Source: an uncultured Neptuniibacter sp.
Lineage (GTDB): Bacteria; Pseudomonadota; Gammaproteobacteria; Pseudomonadales; Balneatricaceae
Direction: 5' to 3'
NCBI RefSeq assembly: GCF_947498015.1
Contig: NZ_CANMIR010000002.1
Location: 124,001-188,000 of the forward strand
Length of the DNA: 64,000 nt
Below are positions 26,185-35,455 of this stretch, in pieces. The translations under genes were made by a program, and so were the position numbers. Numbering within the stretch: position 1 is the first letter of the stretch; each line of letters starts with the position of its first letter. A model generated the notes under the pieces. That model saw only the letters and a list, made by a program, of their open reading frames with translations, was not told where the DNA came from and did not search any database.

Positions 26185-27936
26185 GTGAAGCGTCTATTAA
26201 GCTTACTAATCATCCTCTCTGTTCTCGGCGTAGGCCTCCTCCTAAGCCTGACACTCTTCATCATCGCCAAAAACGAGTTTCAAGCCTATATCGATCAACA
26301 GGTTGATCATACCCACCAACAGGTCAGAGAACGTTTCCAGGTATTTGACGAGCTGATCGCAAATGATGAAAGGGAGCTACATAAGCAGGCCAGAAGAGCA
26401 CTAAAAAGAGTTACCGACATTATTCTGCATGACAACTTCAAACCCGAGGACTGGAGCCCCGAACGGCTACAACAGCTCTCCGATCAATATAATGTCGATG
26501 CAATCTACGTTATTGATCGGTCAACTAAAGTTGTTGCAACCAACTTCCTTCCAGATCTTGGTTTTAACCTTGGCACCATCTCCAAGCCGTTCAACGACTA
26601 TCTTTCCAAACTTTACGGGACTGGCCGTCTTGAGGTTGATCGCATCAATGTGTCATCGAAAACGGGTATTCTACAGATCTACGCTTACTATGCCCCGCTG
26701 GGCTCAGATTACATCGTCGAGGTCTCATACGACGTAAAAAAATACCTGATCAGGAGCCACTCCTCACGCTATGTCGATTTTATGTTCGGGGATTTCTTCA
26801 CCGAGCTATCCAAATCCAGCCCTCTACTAGATAAGGTCGATATCTACCTGGTCAACAATTACGCAGCCTTCCCCTTCCTTCAGGACACACCAAACATAAC
26901 TGCGCAGGAACTGCCTGTAATCCCAGAGAAGGGCGTACTCAAACGACAGGGAGATGACAATACGCTCTATCACTTTAGCCGCGCGGATCTAAACCGATCT
27001 AACCTGCATAGTGCAGATTACCTGGCAATCCGATCAACCATCAATCTAACCCCGATGAAACTGCTCCTGCATAAGTTCCTGGGTATCAGCCTGATTGTTA
27101 TCGTGATCACCCTGACTCTTGGCTTCATCCTGATCACCTACCTGTTTGATAAATGGATTCTGCGTCGAATATTCAGAATTATTGCTGCGCTCGAACGCAG
27201 CGCTGAAGGCGATTACCGCGATCAACTAAGCTCTGAAAAGAGAGATGAACTTGGATTAATCTCTGACCACATCAACAGCATGAACAAACGTATAGCGCGA
27301 CGGGATGAAGAACTCAGAGAGGCAAGAGACTATTTGGAGCTGAGGGTTGAAGAGCGAACATCAGATCTGCAACTGGAGATCGAAGCACGTATTGAAGCTG
27401 AGAAAAAGCTGAAAAACCTGGCCTCCACTGATCCCCTGACCGGGGTGATGAATCGTCGTGCCTTTGATGAACAGGCCCACCGGGAACTGGCAAATGCGAA
27501 GCGACATGGAAGAGAGTTGACACTAATCCTGCTGGATCTTGACCATTTTAAATCGATCAATGATAAGTTCGGCCACCAATTTGGTGATCAGGTCTTAATT
27601 AAAATTGCTGAGCTGATTCAACCCTGCCTGCGTGCAACCGATAGCTTATGCCGCCATGGGGGAGAAGAGTTCATCATCATCCTGCCCGAAACAGATATTC
27701 ATAATGCCAAACTCATTGCAGAGCGCCTAAGGCTAGAGATCGAAAATGCAGTCATTTCAAACCAATCTGATGTGAATGCCAGCGTGACAGCCAGCTTAGG
27801 AGTGGCTCAGTGGGCTGATGATGAAAAAGATATCCTCCCCTCCATTCATCGAGCCGATGAGGCGATGTACCAGGCAAAACAGGAGGGAAGAAACCGAGTC
27901 GTTGTATCAGCGCACCAATTGAGCTCCTCCCTGTAA
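26185..27936 (+). CDS. Membrane diguanylate cyclase with large periplasmic sensor and HAMP
   Basis: This 583-residue protein has a first transmembrane helix (about 5-27), a periplasmic region of about 260 residues with a PAS/Cache-like feel (VDAIYVIDRSTKVVATNF), a second helix (about 298-320), a HAMP-like linker, a short coiled coil with RVEERTSDLQLEIEA, and a GGDEF domain (about 415-578). The active loop is GGEEF and the upstream RATD fits an RxxD inhibitory site, so c-di-GMP synthesis is expected. The start is a GTG at 26185 giving MKRLLSLLIIL; no good ribosome binding site is visible, so translation may be weak or the start may differ. The gene stands alone after cysG. Confidence 0.88.
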   Translation: MKRLLSLLIILSVLGVGLLLSLTLFIIAKNEFQAYIDQQVDHTHQQVRERFQVFDELIANDERELHKQARRALKRVTDIILHDNFKPEDWSPERLQQLSDQYNVDAIYVIDRSTKVVATNFLPDLGFNLGTISKPFNDYLSKLYGTGRLEVDRINVSSKTGILQIYAYYAPLGSDYIVEVSYDVKKYLIRSHSSRYVDFMFGDFFTELSKSSPLLDKVDIYLVNNYAAFPFLQDTPNITAQELPVIPEKGVLKRQGDDNTLYHFSRADLNRSNLHSADYLAIRSTINLTPMKLLLHKFLGISLIVIVITLTLGFILITYLFDKWILRRIFRIIAALERSAEGDYRDQLSSEKRDELGLISDHINSMNKRIARRDEELREARDYLELRVEERTSDLQLEIEARIEAEKKLKNLASTDPLTGVMNRRAFDEQAHRELANAKRHGRELTLILLDLDHFKSINDKFGHQFGDQVLIKIAELIQPCLRATDSLCRHGGEEFIIILPETDIHNAKLIAERLRLEIENAVISNQSDVNASVTASLGVAQWADDEKDILPSIHRADEAMYQAKQEGRNRVVVSAHQLSSSL

Positions 27937-27942
27937 TTTTTC

Positions 27943-28122
27943 CTACTTCTGGCTGTCCATCTGCTTTTGCTTAATCTGATCCAGTAAATCCTCAGTTACA
28001 CAGCTTAAGCCTCGCTCACGTGCAGCCTTTTCTACCTTATGACGAATCAGTTTTCTTACAAAGAAAGGAGCCTCATCTACGCGCTTTTTTGCGGCATCTT
28101 CCCATTCAAGTTTCTCAGCCAT
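27943..28122 (-). CDS. Small PCP-reductase-domain protein
   Basis: A 59-residue protein that is almost wholly the small domain known from the C-terminus of light-independent protochlorophyllide reductase subunit B (PCP_red, PF08369). The pattern W-x2-A, PFFVRKLIRHKVEKAARERG and VTEDLLDQIK is visible. Free-standing versions occur in non-photosynthetic bacteria, with no known function. The ATG at 28122 follows GAGG; the open frame extends eight codons further without support. It converges on the diguanylate cyclase with only a six-base gap. No other tetrapyrrole-reductase gene is nearby, although siroheme synthesis is encoded 2 kb away. Confidence 0.8.
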   Translation of the reverse strand: MAEKLEWEDAAKKRVDEAPFFVRKLIRHKVEKAARERGLSCVTEDLLDQIKQKQMDSQK

Positions 28123-28389
28123 GCAGACCTCAATATCCAGATACAAAAAAACAATTATACGCTGCGGAACCGATAACTAGAAAGCAGGTACTGACCTTGC
28201 CCACTATAGCTGCTATCTCTAAAGCCTGAAAATTAAAAACAAAAACAGACATTCAAACAATTTTTATACAAACGCTCAAAATTTAAAACAATAAACCACC
28301 TATTAAACATAGAGATAAAGCTATTAACCATATTAAAAAAAGGTGTATATTTAAACAAAATAATAAAAACACAAGGTGCGATGTAGACC

Positions 28390-29967
28390 ATGAAACAAAA
28401 CCTTCCTGTCACGCAGGTGGAAGAGAGTTATGACAGTTCCCTGAACATTCTCTCGACCACCAATCTCAAAGGAGCCATCACCTACGTGAACAAAGATTTC
28501 ACAAAGGTCAGCGGCTTTACTGAATCAGAGATTCTCGGAAAAAATCACAACGTCGTCCGCCATCCTGATATGCCTCCTGCAGCATTTGAAGATCTCTGGA
28601 GTACGATCAAGACAGGAAACTCATGGATGGGCATCGTAAAGAACCGCTGTAAGAACGGAAATCACTACTGGGTCGATGCCTATGTCACACCAATACAGAA
28701 AAATGGCAGTATCTCAGAGTACCAATCCGTCAGAAGAAAGCCTCGTGATGAATATGTAGCAAGGGCTGAGCGGGTCTATCCTTCACTGATGAAGGGAAAA
28801 ATCCCCTCCCATTTAAAAAACAGCCTGGGACTCCCGACAAAAACGCTGCTCATGAGTTTGATCCCAATTCTAACCTGTATCGGGTTACAGCTCGCCACAG
28901 GGCTCTCTCCATTATTGTCTATTGGCATCAGCCTTTTGAGCGGATTCGTCACACTTGCCGGGCTACTCGCACTCTTCCGTCCCTACAATCACTTGGTTAA
29001 ACAGAGCCAGAAAGTAACGAAGAATCCGGTTGCACGCTATATCTATACCGGACGTAACGATGACATTGGCCAGCTGCAGCTGGTGATGAAAATGCTGGAA
29101 TCTGAGACCGCCGGACTCGTGGGACGTATATCAGATACAGCACACTCATTAACCTCTGAAGCCTCTAGTCTCAGCTCAGCCGTCTCTCAGTCAGAAGCTG
29201 GCGTAAAGCAGCAGTTCTCTGAAACAGATCAGGTTGCAGCCGCAGTGAATCAGATGTCAGCCAGTATTCAGGAGGTCGCAGGCAATGCTCAAAATAGCTC
29301 ATCTGCTGCGGCGAGCAGCCTTGATGAGGTCCTGAAAGGGAAGCAGGTGGTCGACAACAGCGTCAATGCCATCAAAGCACTTGAGGGCGATATATCCTCT
29401 GCATCGTCTGTTATTACCGAAGTTGAACACAGCAGCAACAATATCTCGAATATTCTCAATGTGATCGGCGAGATCGCAGATCAAACAAATCTACTGGCAC
29501 TGAATGCAGCGATTGAAGCCGCTCGCGCCGGTGATGCCGGCAGAGGATTCTCCGTAGTCGCCGATGAGGTCAGATCTCTGGCCAGCCGCACACAAACCTC
29601 CACGGAGGAGATCAGACAGATGATCGAAGAGTTGCAAGGCGCTGCGAAAAAAGCCGTTGCCGTTATGGAGACCGGCAGAGAAAAGACCGATCAATGCGTG
29701 GCACAAAGTATCGATACGGCCAACAGCCTGAATACGATCCACAGCTCTATCGAGCTGATCAGCGATATGAATACTCAGATCGCTTCCGCAGTGGAGCAGC
29801 AGAGTGCTGTCGCCGATGAGATCAATCGAAGCGTCTATAGCATTCGGGATATGTCTGAGCAAAACATGACTGCCGTAACCACATCCTCACAAACCAGTGA
29901 GCAGATGTTGGATATTTCCAGAGACTTTTCAGAGCTATCGGCTCAGTTCTGGGCAAAACAAAATTAG
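28390..29967 (+). CDS. Aer-like PAS methyl-accepting chemotaxis protein
   Basis: The 525-residue chemoreceptor resembles Aer, the energy and oxygen-taxis sensor. A cytoplasmic N-terminal PAS domain (about 15-115; [21 protein letters not shown] and [14 protein letters not shown] are typical of Aer) precedes one hydrophobic hairpin (about 155-200), a short HAMP-like region, and the long signalling helix pair. The kinase-contacting tip [20 protein letters not shown] is fully conserved. There is no periplasmic domain, as in Aer. FAD binding is expected from family membership, not proven. It stands alone, with a 240-base AT-rich upstream region; the ATG follows AAGGTG. Confidence 0.92.
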   Translation: MKQNLPVTQVEESYDSSLNILSTTNLKGAITYVNKDFTKVSGFTESEILGKNHNVVRHPDMPPAAFEDLWSTIKTGNSWMGIVKNRCKNGNHYWVDAYVTPIQKNGSISEYQSVRRKPRDEYVARAERVYPSLMKGKIPSHLKNSLGLPTKTLLMSLIPILTCIGLQLATGLSPLLSIGISLLSGFVTLAGLLALFRPYNHLVKQSQKVTKNPVARYIYTGRNDDIGQLQLVMKMLESETAGLVGRISDTAHSLTSEASSLSSAVSQSEAGVKQQFSETDQVAAAVNQMSASIQEVAGNAQNSSSAAASSLDEVLKGKQVVDNSVNAIKALEGDISSASSVITEVEHSSNNISNILNVIGEIADQTNLLALNAAIEAARAGDAGRGFSVVADEVRSLASRTQTSTEEIRQMIEELQGAAKKAVAVMETGREKTDQCVAQSIDTANSLNTIHSSIELISDMNTQIASAVEQQSAVADEINRSVYSIRDMSEQNMTAVTTSSQTSEQMLDISRDFSELSAQFWAKQN

Positions 29968-30001
29968 TTTACTCATCAGGAGTATCTGGCAACTGCAGGC
30001 G

Positions 30002-30637
30002 TTAATGGCTGCAGTTGTCCGGATGCGCATCGGCAAAAGCGGGAAGGCTCTGACAGTTACTTTCTATCCTGAGCAGCTCGGGATAGGGTGCCATATCCAC
30101 ACCAAAACGCCTGGCATTGAACATCTGCGGTACAAGGCAAAGATCAGCAAGCCCAGGCGTATCTCCAAAACAGAACTTACCAGGGTACTCCTCCCCAGTT
30201 AACAACTGCTCTAGCGCCAGAAAACCCTCCTCAATCCAGTGCTGATACCAGCTAATCTTCTCTTGCTCTCCAATATCCAAACACTGGCTAAGGTAGTTAA
30301 GCACTCTAAGATTATTAACAGGATGGATATCACAGGCGATAATCTCTGATATCGCCCTCACCCGCGCACGATCCACCCTATTAACCGGCAGGAGCGGTGA
30401 ACGCTCCGGATAGGCCTCTTCAAGATACTCACAGATAGCCAGAGATTGCAGCAGCACAGCACCCTGATCACGTAGAGCAGGCACTAAACCCTGCGGTTGT
30501 ACCTGCTTATACTGCGGATGGTTCTGCTCACCTCGCTGAAGGTTGACTGGCAACTGAGTGTACGCGACCTCTTTCAGGTTCAATGCAATACGCACCCGAT
30601 ACGCAGCAGATGAGCGAAAATAGTTATACAACTCCAT
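30002..30637 (-). CDS. maiA: Maleylacetoacetate isomerase (zeta-class GST)
   Basis: This 211-residue glutathione-dependent enzyme isomerises maleylacetoacetate to fumarylacetoacetate, the step before FahA in homogentisate (tyrosine/phenylalanine) breakdown. The zeta-class N-terminal signature is present as RSSAAYRVRIALNLK, with alanine where many members have cysteine, followed by the GST C-terminal helices. It is the last gene of a minus-strand set with a VOC protein and fahA, starting 12 bases after the VOC stop. A maleylpyruvate isomerase role in gentisate metabolism is the alternative, but the linked fumarylacetoacetase argues for homogentisate. Confidence 0.9.
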   Translation of the reverse strand: MELYNYFRSSAAYRVRIALNLKEVAYTQLPVNLQRGEQNHPQYKQVQPQGLVPALRDQGAVLLQSLAICEYLEEAYPERSPLLPVNRVDRARVRAISEIIACDIHPVNNLRVLNYLSQCLDIGEQEKISWYQHWIEEGFLALEQLLTGEEYPGKFCFGDTPGLADLCLVPQMFNARRFGVDMAPYPELLRIESNCQSLPAFADAHPDNCSH

Positions 30638-30648
30638 CAGTGGGCAAC

Positions 30649-31191
30649 TTAAAGATCTTTAAACTCTTGCTCATGCAACCATGCAGCATGCTTGGGAGCC
30701 CGCTTCGTCTGTGACCACTCGTCCAACATCAATGGCGCAACCTCAGCCAGCTGTTTCAGTTGCTCTGCTGTACCTGACCGATAAGTCAGTTCCAGACGAT
30801 GACCATTGGGGTCAAAAAAGTAGATCGACTGAATAATGCCATGATCGGTGACACCCACTACATCGATCCCCCGCCCTTCCAGCTCTGCTTTAGCTGCCAA
30901 CAGCGCTTCACCATCAGCAACTTCGAAGGCGATATGCTGACACCACTCAGGGGTATTGGGATCCCTGCCCATCTCCGGCGAGTTCGGCAATTCAAAAAAC
31001 GCCAGAATATTACCCTGACCGGCATCGAGAAAAACATGCATATAGGGATCTGGCTCTTTCGTCGAGGGAACCCGGTCTTCAGCTATAGCCACCAGAAAGT
31101 CCATATTCAATACATCCTGATAAAACTCGACGGTCTCTTTCGCATCCTTACAGCGATAGGCCACATGGTGGATCTGTTGGATATTGATCAT
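30649..31191 (-). CDS. VOC-superfamily metal-binding protein in the homogentisate cluster
   Basis: The 180-residue protein is one vicinal-oxygen-chelate module (glyoxalase/extradiol dioxygenase type). Candidate metal ligands are the histidine in IHHVAYRC, the histidine in CQHIAFEV and the glutamate in GHRLELTYRS. It is far too short for 4-hydroxyphenylpyruvate dioxygenase and is unrelated to homogentisate dioxygenase (a cupin), though it sits between maiA and fahA, where one of those is often found. It may act on a related ring-cleavage or dicarbonyl compound. The exact reaction is unknown. Confidence 0.8.
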   Translation of the reverse strand: MINIQQIHHVAYRCKDAKETVEFYQDVLNMDFLVAIAEDRVPSTKEPDPYMHVFLDAGQGNILAFFELPNSPEMGRDPNTPEWCQHIAFEVADGEALLAAKAELEGRGIDVVGVTDHGIIQSIYFFDPNGHRLELTYRSGTAEQLKQLAEVAPLMLDEWSQTKRAPKHAAWLHEQEFKDL

Positions 31192-31254
31192 GATGAATTA
31201 CTCTTATTGTTATAGTGCGCAGCACTTAGGCTGCGGTTAAATTAAAGTGCCAAC

Positions 31255-32571
31255 TTAATCTTTGGCGGGTAAGACCTGCGCCCTCACCTCACCAAAGCCG
31301 ATGCGAACATGACGATCTGACCGACACCAGCCTCGCAGAATCACGACATCATGATCTTCAATAAAGGTTCGAACCTCTCCATTACTCAGTGTGATTGGAT
31401 TTTTACCTCCACCACTAAGCTCCAGCATTGAACCCGCTTCTTCGGGTTCAGGCCCCGACTGCGTACCCGAACCCAGAAGATCCCCAGCGCGCATGTTGCA
31501 GCCATTGACCGTGTGATGTGCGACCAACTGGTTCACGGTCCAGTAGGAATGGATAAAATTTGAGCGCGATAGCACAGCGGGTTGCTCCCCCAGATCACGC
31601 ATCGTTGCTGTTTCCAGCCCCACTTCCAGTTCAATATCTAAAGCACCCTGTTCACGATTTATCGCCGAATCAAGATAGGGCAGTGGCTGTGGGTCAGCCT
31701 CATCACGTTTCCAGGGTTTACGGTAGGGTACCAATGCCTCTGTTGTGACAATCCAGGGCGAAACAGTCGAAGCAAAATTCTTCGCAAGAAATGGCCCTAA
31801 TGGCTGATACTCCCAGGCCTGAAGATCCCTTGCTGACCAGTCATTAAACAAACACAAACCAAACACATGCTGATCCGCTTCATCCAGTGCAACCGATTCT
31901 CCCATCAAGCTTCCCTGACCGATATAGATCCCCATCTCCAGCTCATAATCCAGCCGGTTACAGGGGATGACTCTCGGGCTATCTGCGTCCGGGGCTTTCA
32001 CTTGCCCCTTTGGACGGTGAAACTTCTGCCCAGATATACCGATAGAAGAGGAACGGCCGTGATAGCCGATCGGTACCCACTTGTAGTTCGGCAGCAGCGG
32101 ATTATCAGGACGAAACAGAGCCCCCACCGAGGTCGCGTGGTGGATCGAGGTATAGAAATCAGTGTAATCACCAATCTGACAGGGCAGCTCATATTCAGCC
32201 TGAGCCATGGGTATCAGAAACTCCCCAAAATCCGCCTCTGCTGAACTCCCCTCTCGAAGAGCATTGGAAAGCGCATGACGCAGAGAGGACCAGGCTTCCG
32301 GCCCCATTGACATAAACTCATTCAACTGGCTCTTTGCACACGCAAGCGCCGCCTGCTGAGCGATCCCTGAAAACCGTTCAGATGCTGCCAATCTCGCCAG
32401 ATCCACAATCTGATCGCCGATAGCCACCCCGCCACGAAAAAGCTGATCACTTCCCTTCACTCTAAACACAGCGAAAGGGAGGTTCTGAATAGGAAAATCA
32501 CTCTTCCCATCATTGGCACTCTGAACCCAACTTTTCAATTCAGGATGATGTGTTTCGTTAAGCGTCTGCAT
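31255..32571 (-). CDS. fahA: Fumarylacetoacetase
   Basis: The 438-residue hydrolase splits fumarylacetoacetate into fumarate and acetoacetate, the last step of tyrosine degradation. The N-terminal SH3-like domain and the C-terminal catalytic fold are complete. Conserved stretches include DFYTSIHHATSVGALFRP, YHGRSSSI, ELEMGIYIG and NDWSARDLQAWEYQPLGPF, holding the metal ligands and the catalytic histidine. Length equals the family norm. It is the first gene of the minus-strand cluster and is divergent from a LysR regulator, which probably controls it. Hpd and hmgA are not in the window. Confidence 0.96.
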   Translation of the reverse strand: MQTLNETHHPELKSWVQSANDGKSDFPIQNLPFAVFRVKGSDQLFRGGVAIGDQIVDLARLAASERFSGIAQQAALACAKSQLNEFMSMGPEAWSSLRHALSNALREGSSAEADFGEFLIPMAQAEYELPCQIGDYTDFYTSIHHATSVGALFRPDNPLLPNYKWVPIGYHGRSSSIGISGQKFHRPKGQVKAPDADSPRVIPCNRLDYELEMGIYIGQGSLMGESVALDEADQHVFGLCLFNDWSARDLQAWEYQPLGPFLAKNFASTVSPWIVTTEALVPYRKPWKRDEADPQPLPYLDSAINREQGALDIELEVGLETATMRDLGEQPAVLSRSNFIHSYWTVNQLVAHHTVNGCNMRAGDLLGSGTQSGPEPEEAGSMLELSGGGKNPITLSNGEVRTFIEDHDVVILRGWCRSDRHVRIGFGEVRAQVLPAKD

Positions 32572-32683
32572 GGCACTACCTGTATAAAAACAACTATCTC
32601 TCTAATTTAGTCTCATTAAACAAAACAGCAACCGTTAAAACTGGGTTAGACTGTCCCAATAGTGAAACAATACTGGAACAGAT

Positions 32684-33580
32684 ATGAGCAATCTGGACGA
32701 CACTCTCATCTTTAATAAAGTGGCAGAGCTGTGCAGTTTTACACTGGCAGGCCAGCAACTTAATATCCCCAAAGCCACCGTCAGCAGACGCGTAAAGCAG
32801 TTAGAAAAAAGCCTGGGAGTACAGCTTCTCAATCGGGACACGCGTAAACTCAGCCTCACAGAAGCGGGGCACTATCTTTATAAAAGCACGGCTCCCCTGC
32901 TCTCAGAGGCACTTAAAATTGAGACAGCCACAGCCAGTTTTCAGACCCACCCTGCCGGGGAGCTTCGGGTAACGATGCCTGTAGAGATAGGGATTCGGAT
33001 GCTGAATGAGATTGTGTGTGATTTCGCCATTGAGCACCCTAAAGTGCAACTGGATATCCATATGACAAATGATGTGGTTGATATCATCAAGGAGGGATTT
33101 GATATCGCTATCCGCGGGGGCAGCCCAAAAGACTCAAACCTGATCGCCCGAAAGATCATGTCCAGTCGATTTCATCTTTGCTGTTCCCCAGAATACTCCA
33201 ATCAATACCCACTCCCCCAACATCCCTCAGAGCTGAAGCAGCATCACCTGATCGCCTTTCCCTATAGCAGTTACCAAAGCCTGAAACTTAAACGTGGAAC
33301 AGAGGAGATCAGCATCCATGCGAATAATCGGCTCTCCGCGAACAGTCTGGACATGCTTTTGAAGGCTGCAGTAAAAGGGCTGGGCATTGCGATACTGCCC
33401 ACATCAGTTTGCTCTGAGGCGATCCAGCAGGGTCAGTTGATAACCCTTTTCGATGACTGGTCCACCGATGAGATCGGGCTGTTTGCACTCTACCCCAATC
33501 GGGTCAAAACCAAGAAGCTTGATATGTTCATTCACTACGTCGAAAAACGCCTAACCGAATTGGAAAAAGGTTTTATCTGA
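32684..33580 (+). CDS. LysR-family transcriptional regulator
   Basis: The 298-residue regulator has an N-terminal winged helix-turn-helix (1-60; LCSFTLAGQQLNIPKATVSR followed by KQLEKSLGVQLLNR) and a LysR substrate-binding domain (about 90-295). It is similar to the large CrgA/DsdC-like subgroup. It is divergent from fahA with about 110 bases between start codons, the classical layout for a LysR protein acting on its neighbour, so it probably responds to an aromatic intermediate. The ligand is unknown. It converges on the rhodanese with a two-base gap. Confidence 0.88.
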   Translation: MSNLDDTLIFNKVAELCSFTLAGQQLNIPKATVSRRVKQLEKSLGVQLLNRDTRKLSLTEAGHYLYKSTAPLLSEALKIETATASFQTHPAGELRVTMPVEIGIRMLNEIVCDFAIEHPKVQLDIHMTNDVVDIIKEGFDIAIRGGSPKDSNLIARKIMSSRFHLCCSPEYSNQYPLPQHPSELKQHHLIAFPYSSYQSLKLKRGTEEISIHANNRLSANSLDMLLKAAVKGLGIAILPTSVCSEAIQQGQLITLFDDWSTDEIGLFALYPNRVKTKKLDMFIHYVEKRLTELEKGFI

Positions 33581-33582
33581 GC

Positions 33583-33990
33583 TCATCGCTTCGCCTGATA
33601 CTCGACTATCGCACCCTCAGCCTCACGCCAGGCACCAAAACCCCCGTGCACATGCATCACCCTATCCAGCCCCATCTCAACGATCGCACGGCCTGCCAGG
33701 GCCGAGCGTAAACCACCCGCACAATACAACACAAAGGTCAGATCCTTCTGAAAAATGGATTTTGCATAGGGGCTCTCAGGATCGACCCAAAATTCCAGCA
33801 TCCCACGTGGGCAATGGTAGGCCCCAGGGATCAATCCATCTCGCTGTAGCTCCCTGATGTCACGTATATCGATAAACTGAATACCCTCCTGACCCAGAAG
33901 CGATTTTGCCCGCTCAACGGAGATCTCCTCCACAACCTGATTTGCCTCTTCGACCAGTTGGTAGATCCCTTTTTTTATTTTATTACTCAT
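33583..33990 (-). CDS. Rhodanese-like sulfurtransferase
   Basis: A single-domain rhodanese of 135 residues. The active loop CAGGLRSA has the catalytic cysteine (about residue 92), so it can carry a persulfide. Structural segments FIDIRDIRELQRDG and VMHVHGGFGAWREA are typical. Likely roles are sulfur transfer or detoxification; the exact acceptor is unknown. It is encoded alone, facing the LysR gene. Confidence 0.9.
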   Translation of the reverse strand: MSNKIKKGIYQLVEEANQVVEEISVERAKSLLGQEGIQFIDIRDIRELQRDGLIPGAYHCPRGMLEFWVDPESPYAKSIFQKDLTFVLYCAGGLRSALAGRAIVEMGLDRVMHVHGGFGAWREAEGAIVEYQAKR

Positions 33991-34130
33991 GCTTAATCCT
34001 CTGATTCAGATGCTCCCCTATTCTCACCCACACAGACATTCAGGGGATCCGTGCTGTAAAAATAAGGGTATTTACTTATACATTAGATTACATCAATATC
34101 GATAGCGCCATAATCATTTAGGAGATCGCT

Positions 34131-34793
34131 GTGTCATTAGTCCTCTATCACTGCCATGAAGCACGCTCTATGCGCTCACTTTGGCTGATTAATGAGTTAG
34201 ATTTGAAAGCAGAGATTGTCACCCTTTCATTCGGCGATCAGCTCAGAAGCGATCAGTATCTGTCACAGCACCCGCTCGGGCGTGTTCCCTGTCTAATCGA
34301 TGGTGAGACAACACTCTTTGAGAGCGGAGCCATCACGGAGTGGCTTTGCGAGCAATATGATGATAAAAACCTTTGGCGCGCCCCAGGGTCGCAAGAAAGG
34401 GCTGAATGGCTCCAGTGGCTCCATTATGCCGAAACCATCTGTGTTCATGTTGCCAGCCTGACTCAGCAGCAGATTGTCATCTATGACCCGGAACTCCGCT
34501 CACCCACCGTCAGGAAGCTGGAAACACGCAGGCTGGAAAAAGCGATTGAAGTGCTTGAGCAGCATCTCGAAGAGAGGGATTACCTTCTGGAAAGTGGCTT
34601 TTCTGCCGTAGATGTCGGGATCGGTTACAGCCTTCATGCAGCACGCCTGTTTACCGATCTATCCCAGTTCCCTCGCGCTCATGCCTACTATCTACGGCTT
34701 GCTGAGCGCAGTGCATTTCAGGAGTCACTGCCAGAGCCGGGAGCTACTAACAGAATCTATACACAGGAAAATTATTGGCTAGAAAATGAATAG
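34131..34793 (+). CDS. Glutathione S-transferase family protein
   Basis: The 220-residue protein has an N-terminal thioredoxin-like domain (1-80; the ARSMRSLWLINEL helix and the GRVPCLIDGETTLFESGAI glutathione-contacting segment) and an all-helical C-terminal domain. The start is a GTG at 34131, six bases after AGGAG (34120-34124). The substrate cannot be predicted. It is a single-gene unit converging on the FixJ-like regulator. Confidence 0.88.
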   Translation: MSLVLYHCHEARSMRSLWLINELDLKAEIVTLSFGDQLRSDQYLSQHPLGRVPCLIDGETTLFESGAITEWLCEQYDDKNLWRAPGSQERAEWLQWLHYAETICVHVASLTQQQIVIYDPELRSPTVRKLETRRLEKAIEVLEQHLEERDYLLESGFSAVDVGIGYSLHAARLFTDLSQFPRAHAYYLRLAERSAFQESLPEPGATNRIYTQENYWLENE

Positions 34794-34799
34794 CGCGGA

Positions 34800-35429
34800 T
34801 TAATGCTCCCCAACCAATCCAAGGGTCACCGCCATCTGAATCAGTTCAGCAAGTGAGCCGGCCTCCATTTTGGAGATCATATTGGCACGATGACCTTCGA
34901 CCGTCTTACGGTTTATACCCAGGTCATCCGCAACCTCCTGGTTGGAAAGCCCCTGAACAACACGTTCGAATACCTGCTTTTCCCGCTTAGTTAATGCGGT
35001 AAAGTGCTGCTCAACCCCCTGTTTACGACGCCGCTCCTGCTGCCGTGCCAGATCATCAGCTAATGCTCGCTGCACATGATCAAGCAAGGTCTGATCATTA
35101 AAGGGTTTTTCTATGAAGGTTTGTGCCCCCTGAGTCATTGCGGTGACCGCAATATCGATATTACCGTGGGCGGAGATCATAATCAGGGGCAGATCAATCT
35201 GATACTCCGGTAACTTTTTCTGAGCACTGATTCCGCTTAAACCCGGCATTCGCACGTCCATCAGGATACATCCGCTCTGCCCAGGCTGATAGGCATCCAG
35301 AAAGGCTTGTGCGCTCGCATAGCTTTCAACGTTCAGATCCATGGATTCCAGAAGCCACTGCAGTGAATCCCTGACATCCTCATCATCATCGACTACGAAT
35401 ACGACCTGTTTTTGCTCTGAAAGCATCAT
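34800..35429 (-). CDS. FixJ-type response regulator
   Basis: This 209-residue regulator has a receiver domain (phosphoacceptor near D58 in CILMDVRMPGLSG, acidic VVDDDED and the FIEKPF lysine) and a C-terminal LuxR/GerE helix-turn-helix (LSNQEVADDLGINRKTVEGHR). It is the partner of the histidine kinase immediately upstream. Three starts compete: TTG 35438, ATG 35429 and ATG 35426. GAGAGG sits just upstream of the ATGs, so one of those is right. Target genes are unknown; the acyl-CoA synthetase gene upstream on the same strand is a candidate by position. Confidence 0.9.
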   Translation of the reverse strand: MMLSEQKQVVFVVDDDEDVRDSLQWLLESMDLNVESYASAQAFLDAYQPGQSGCILMDVRMPGLSGISAQKKLPEYQIDLPLIMISAHGNIDIAVTAMTQGAQTFIEKPFNDQTLLDHVQRALADDLARQQERRRKQGVEQHFTALTKREKQVFERVVQGLSNQEVADDLGINRKTVEGHRANMISKMEAGSLAELIQMAVTLGLVGEH

Positions 35430-35455
35430 CCCTCTCAATCATACTTTGTTGTGAA

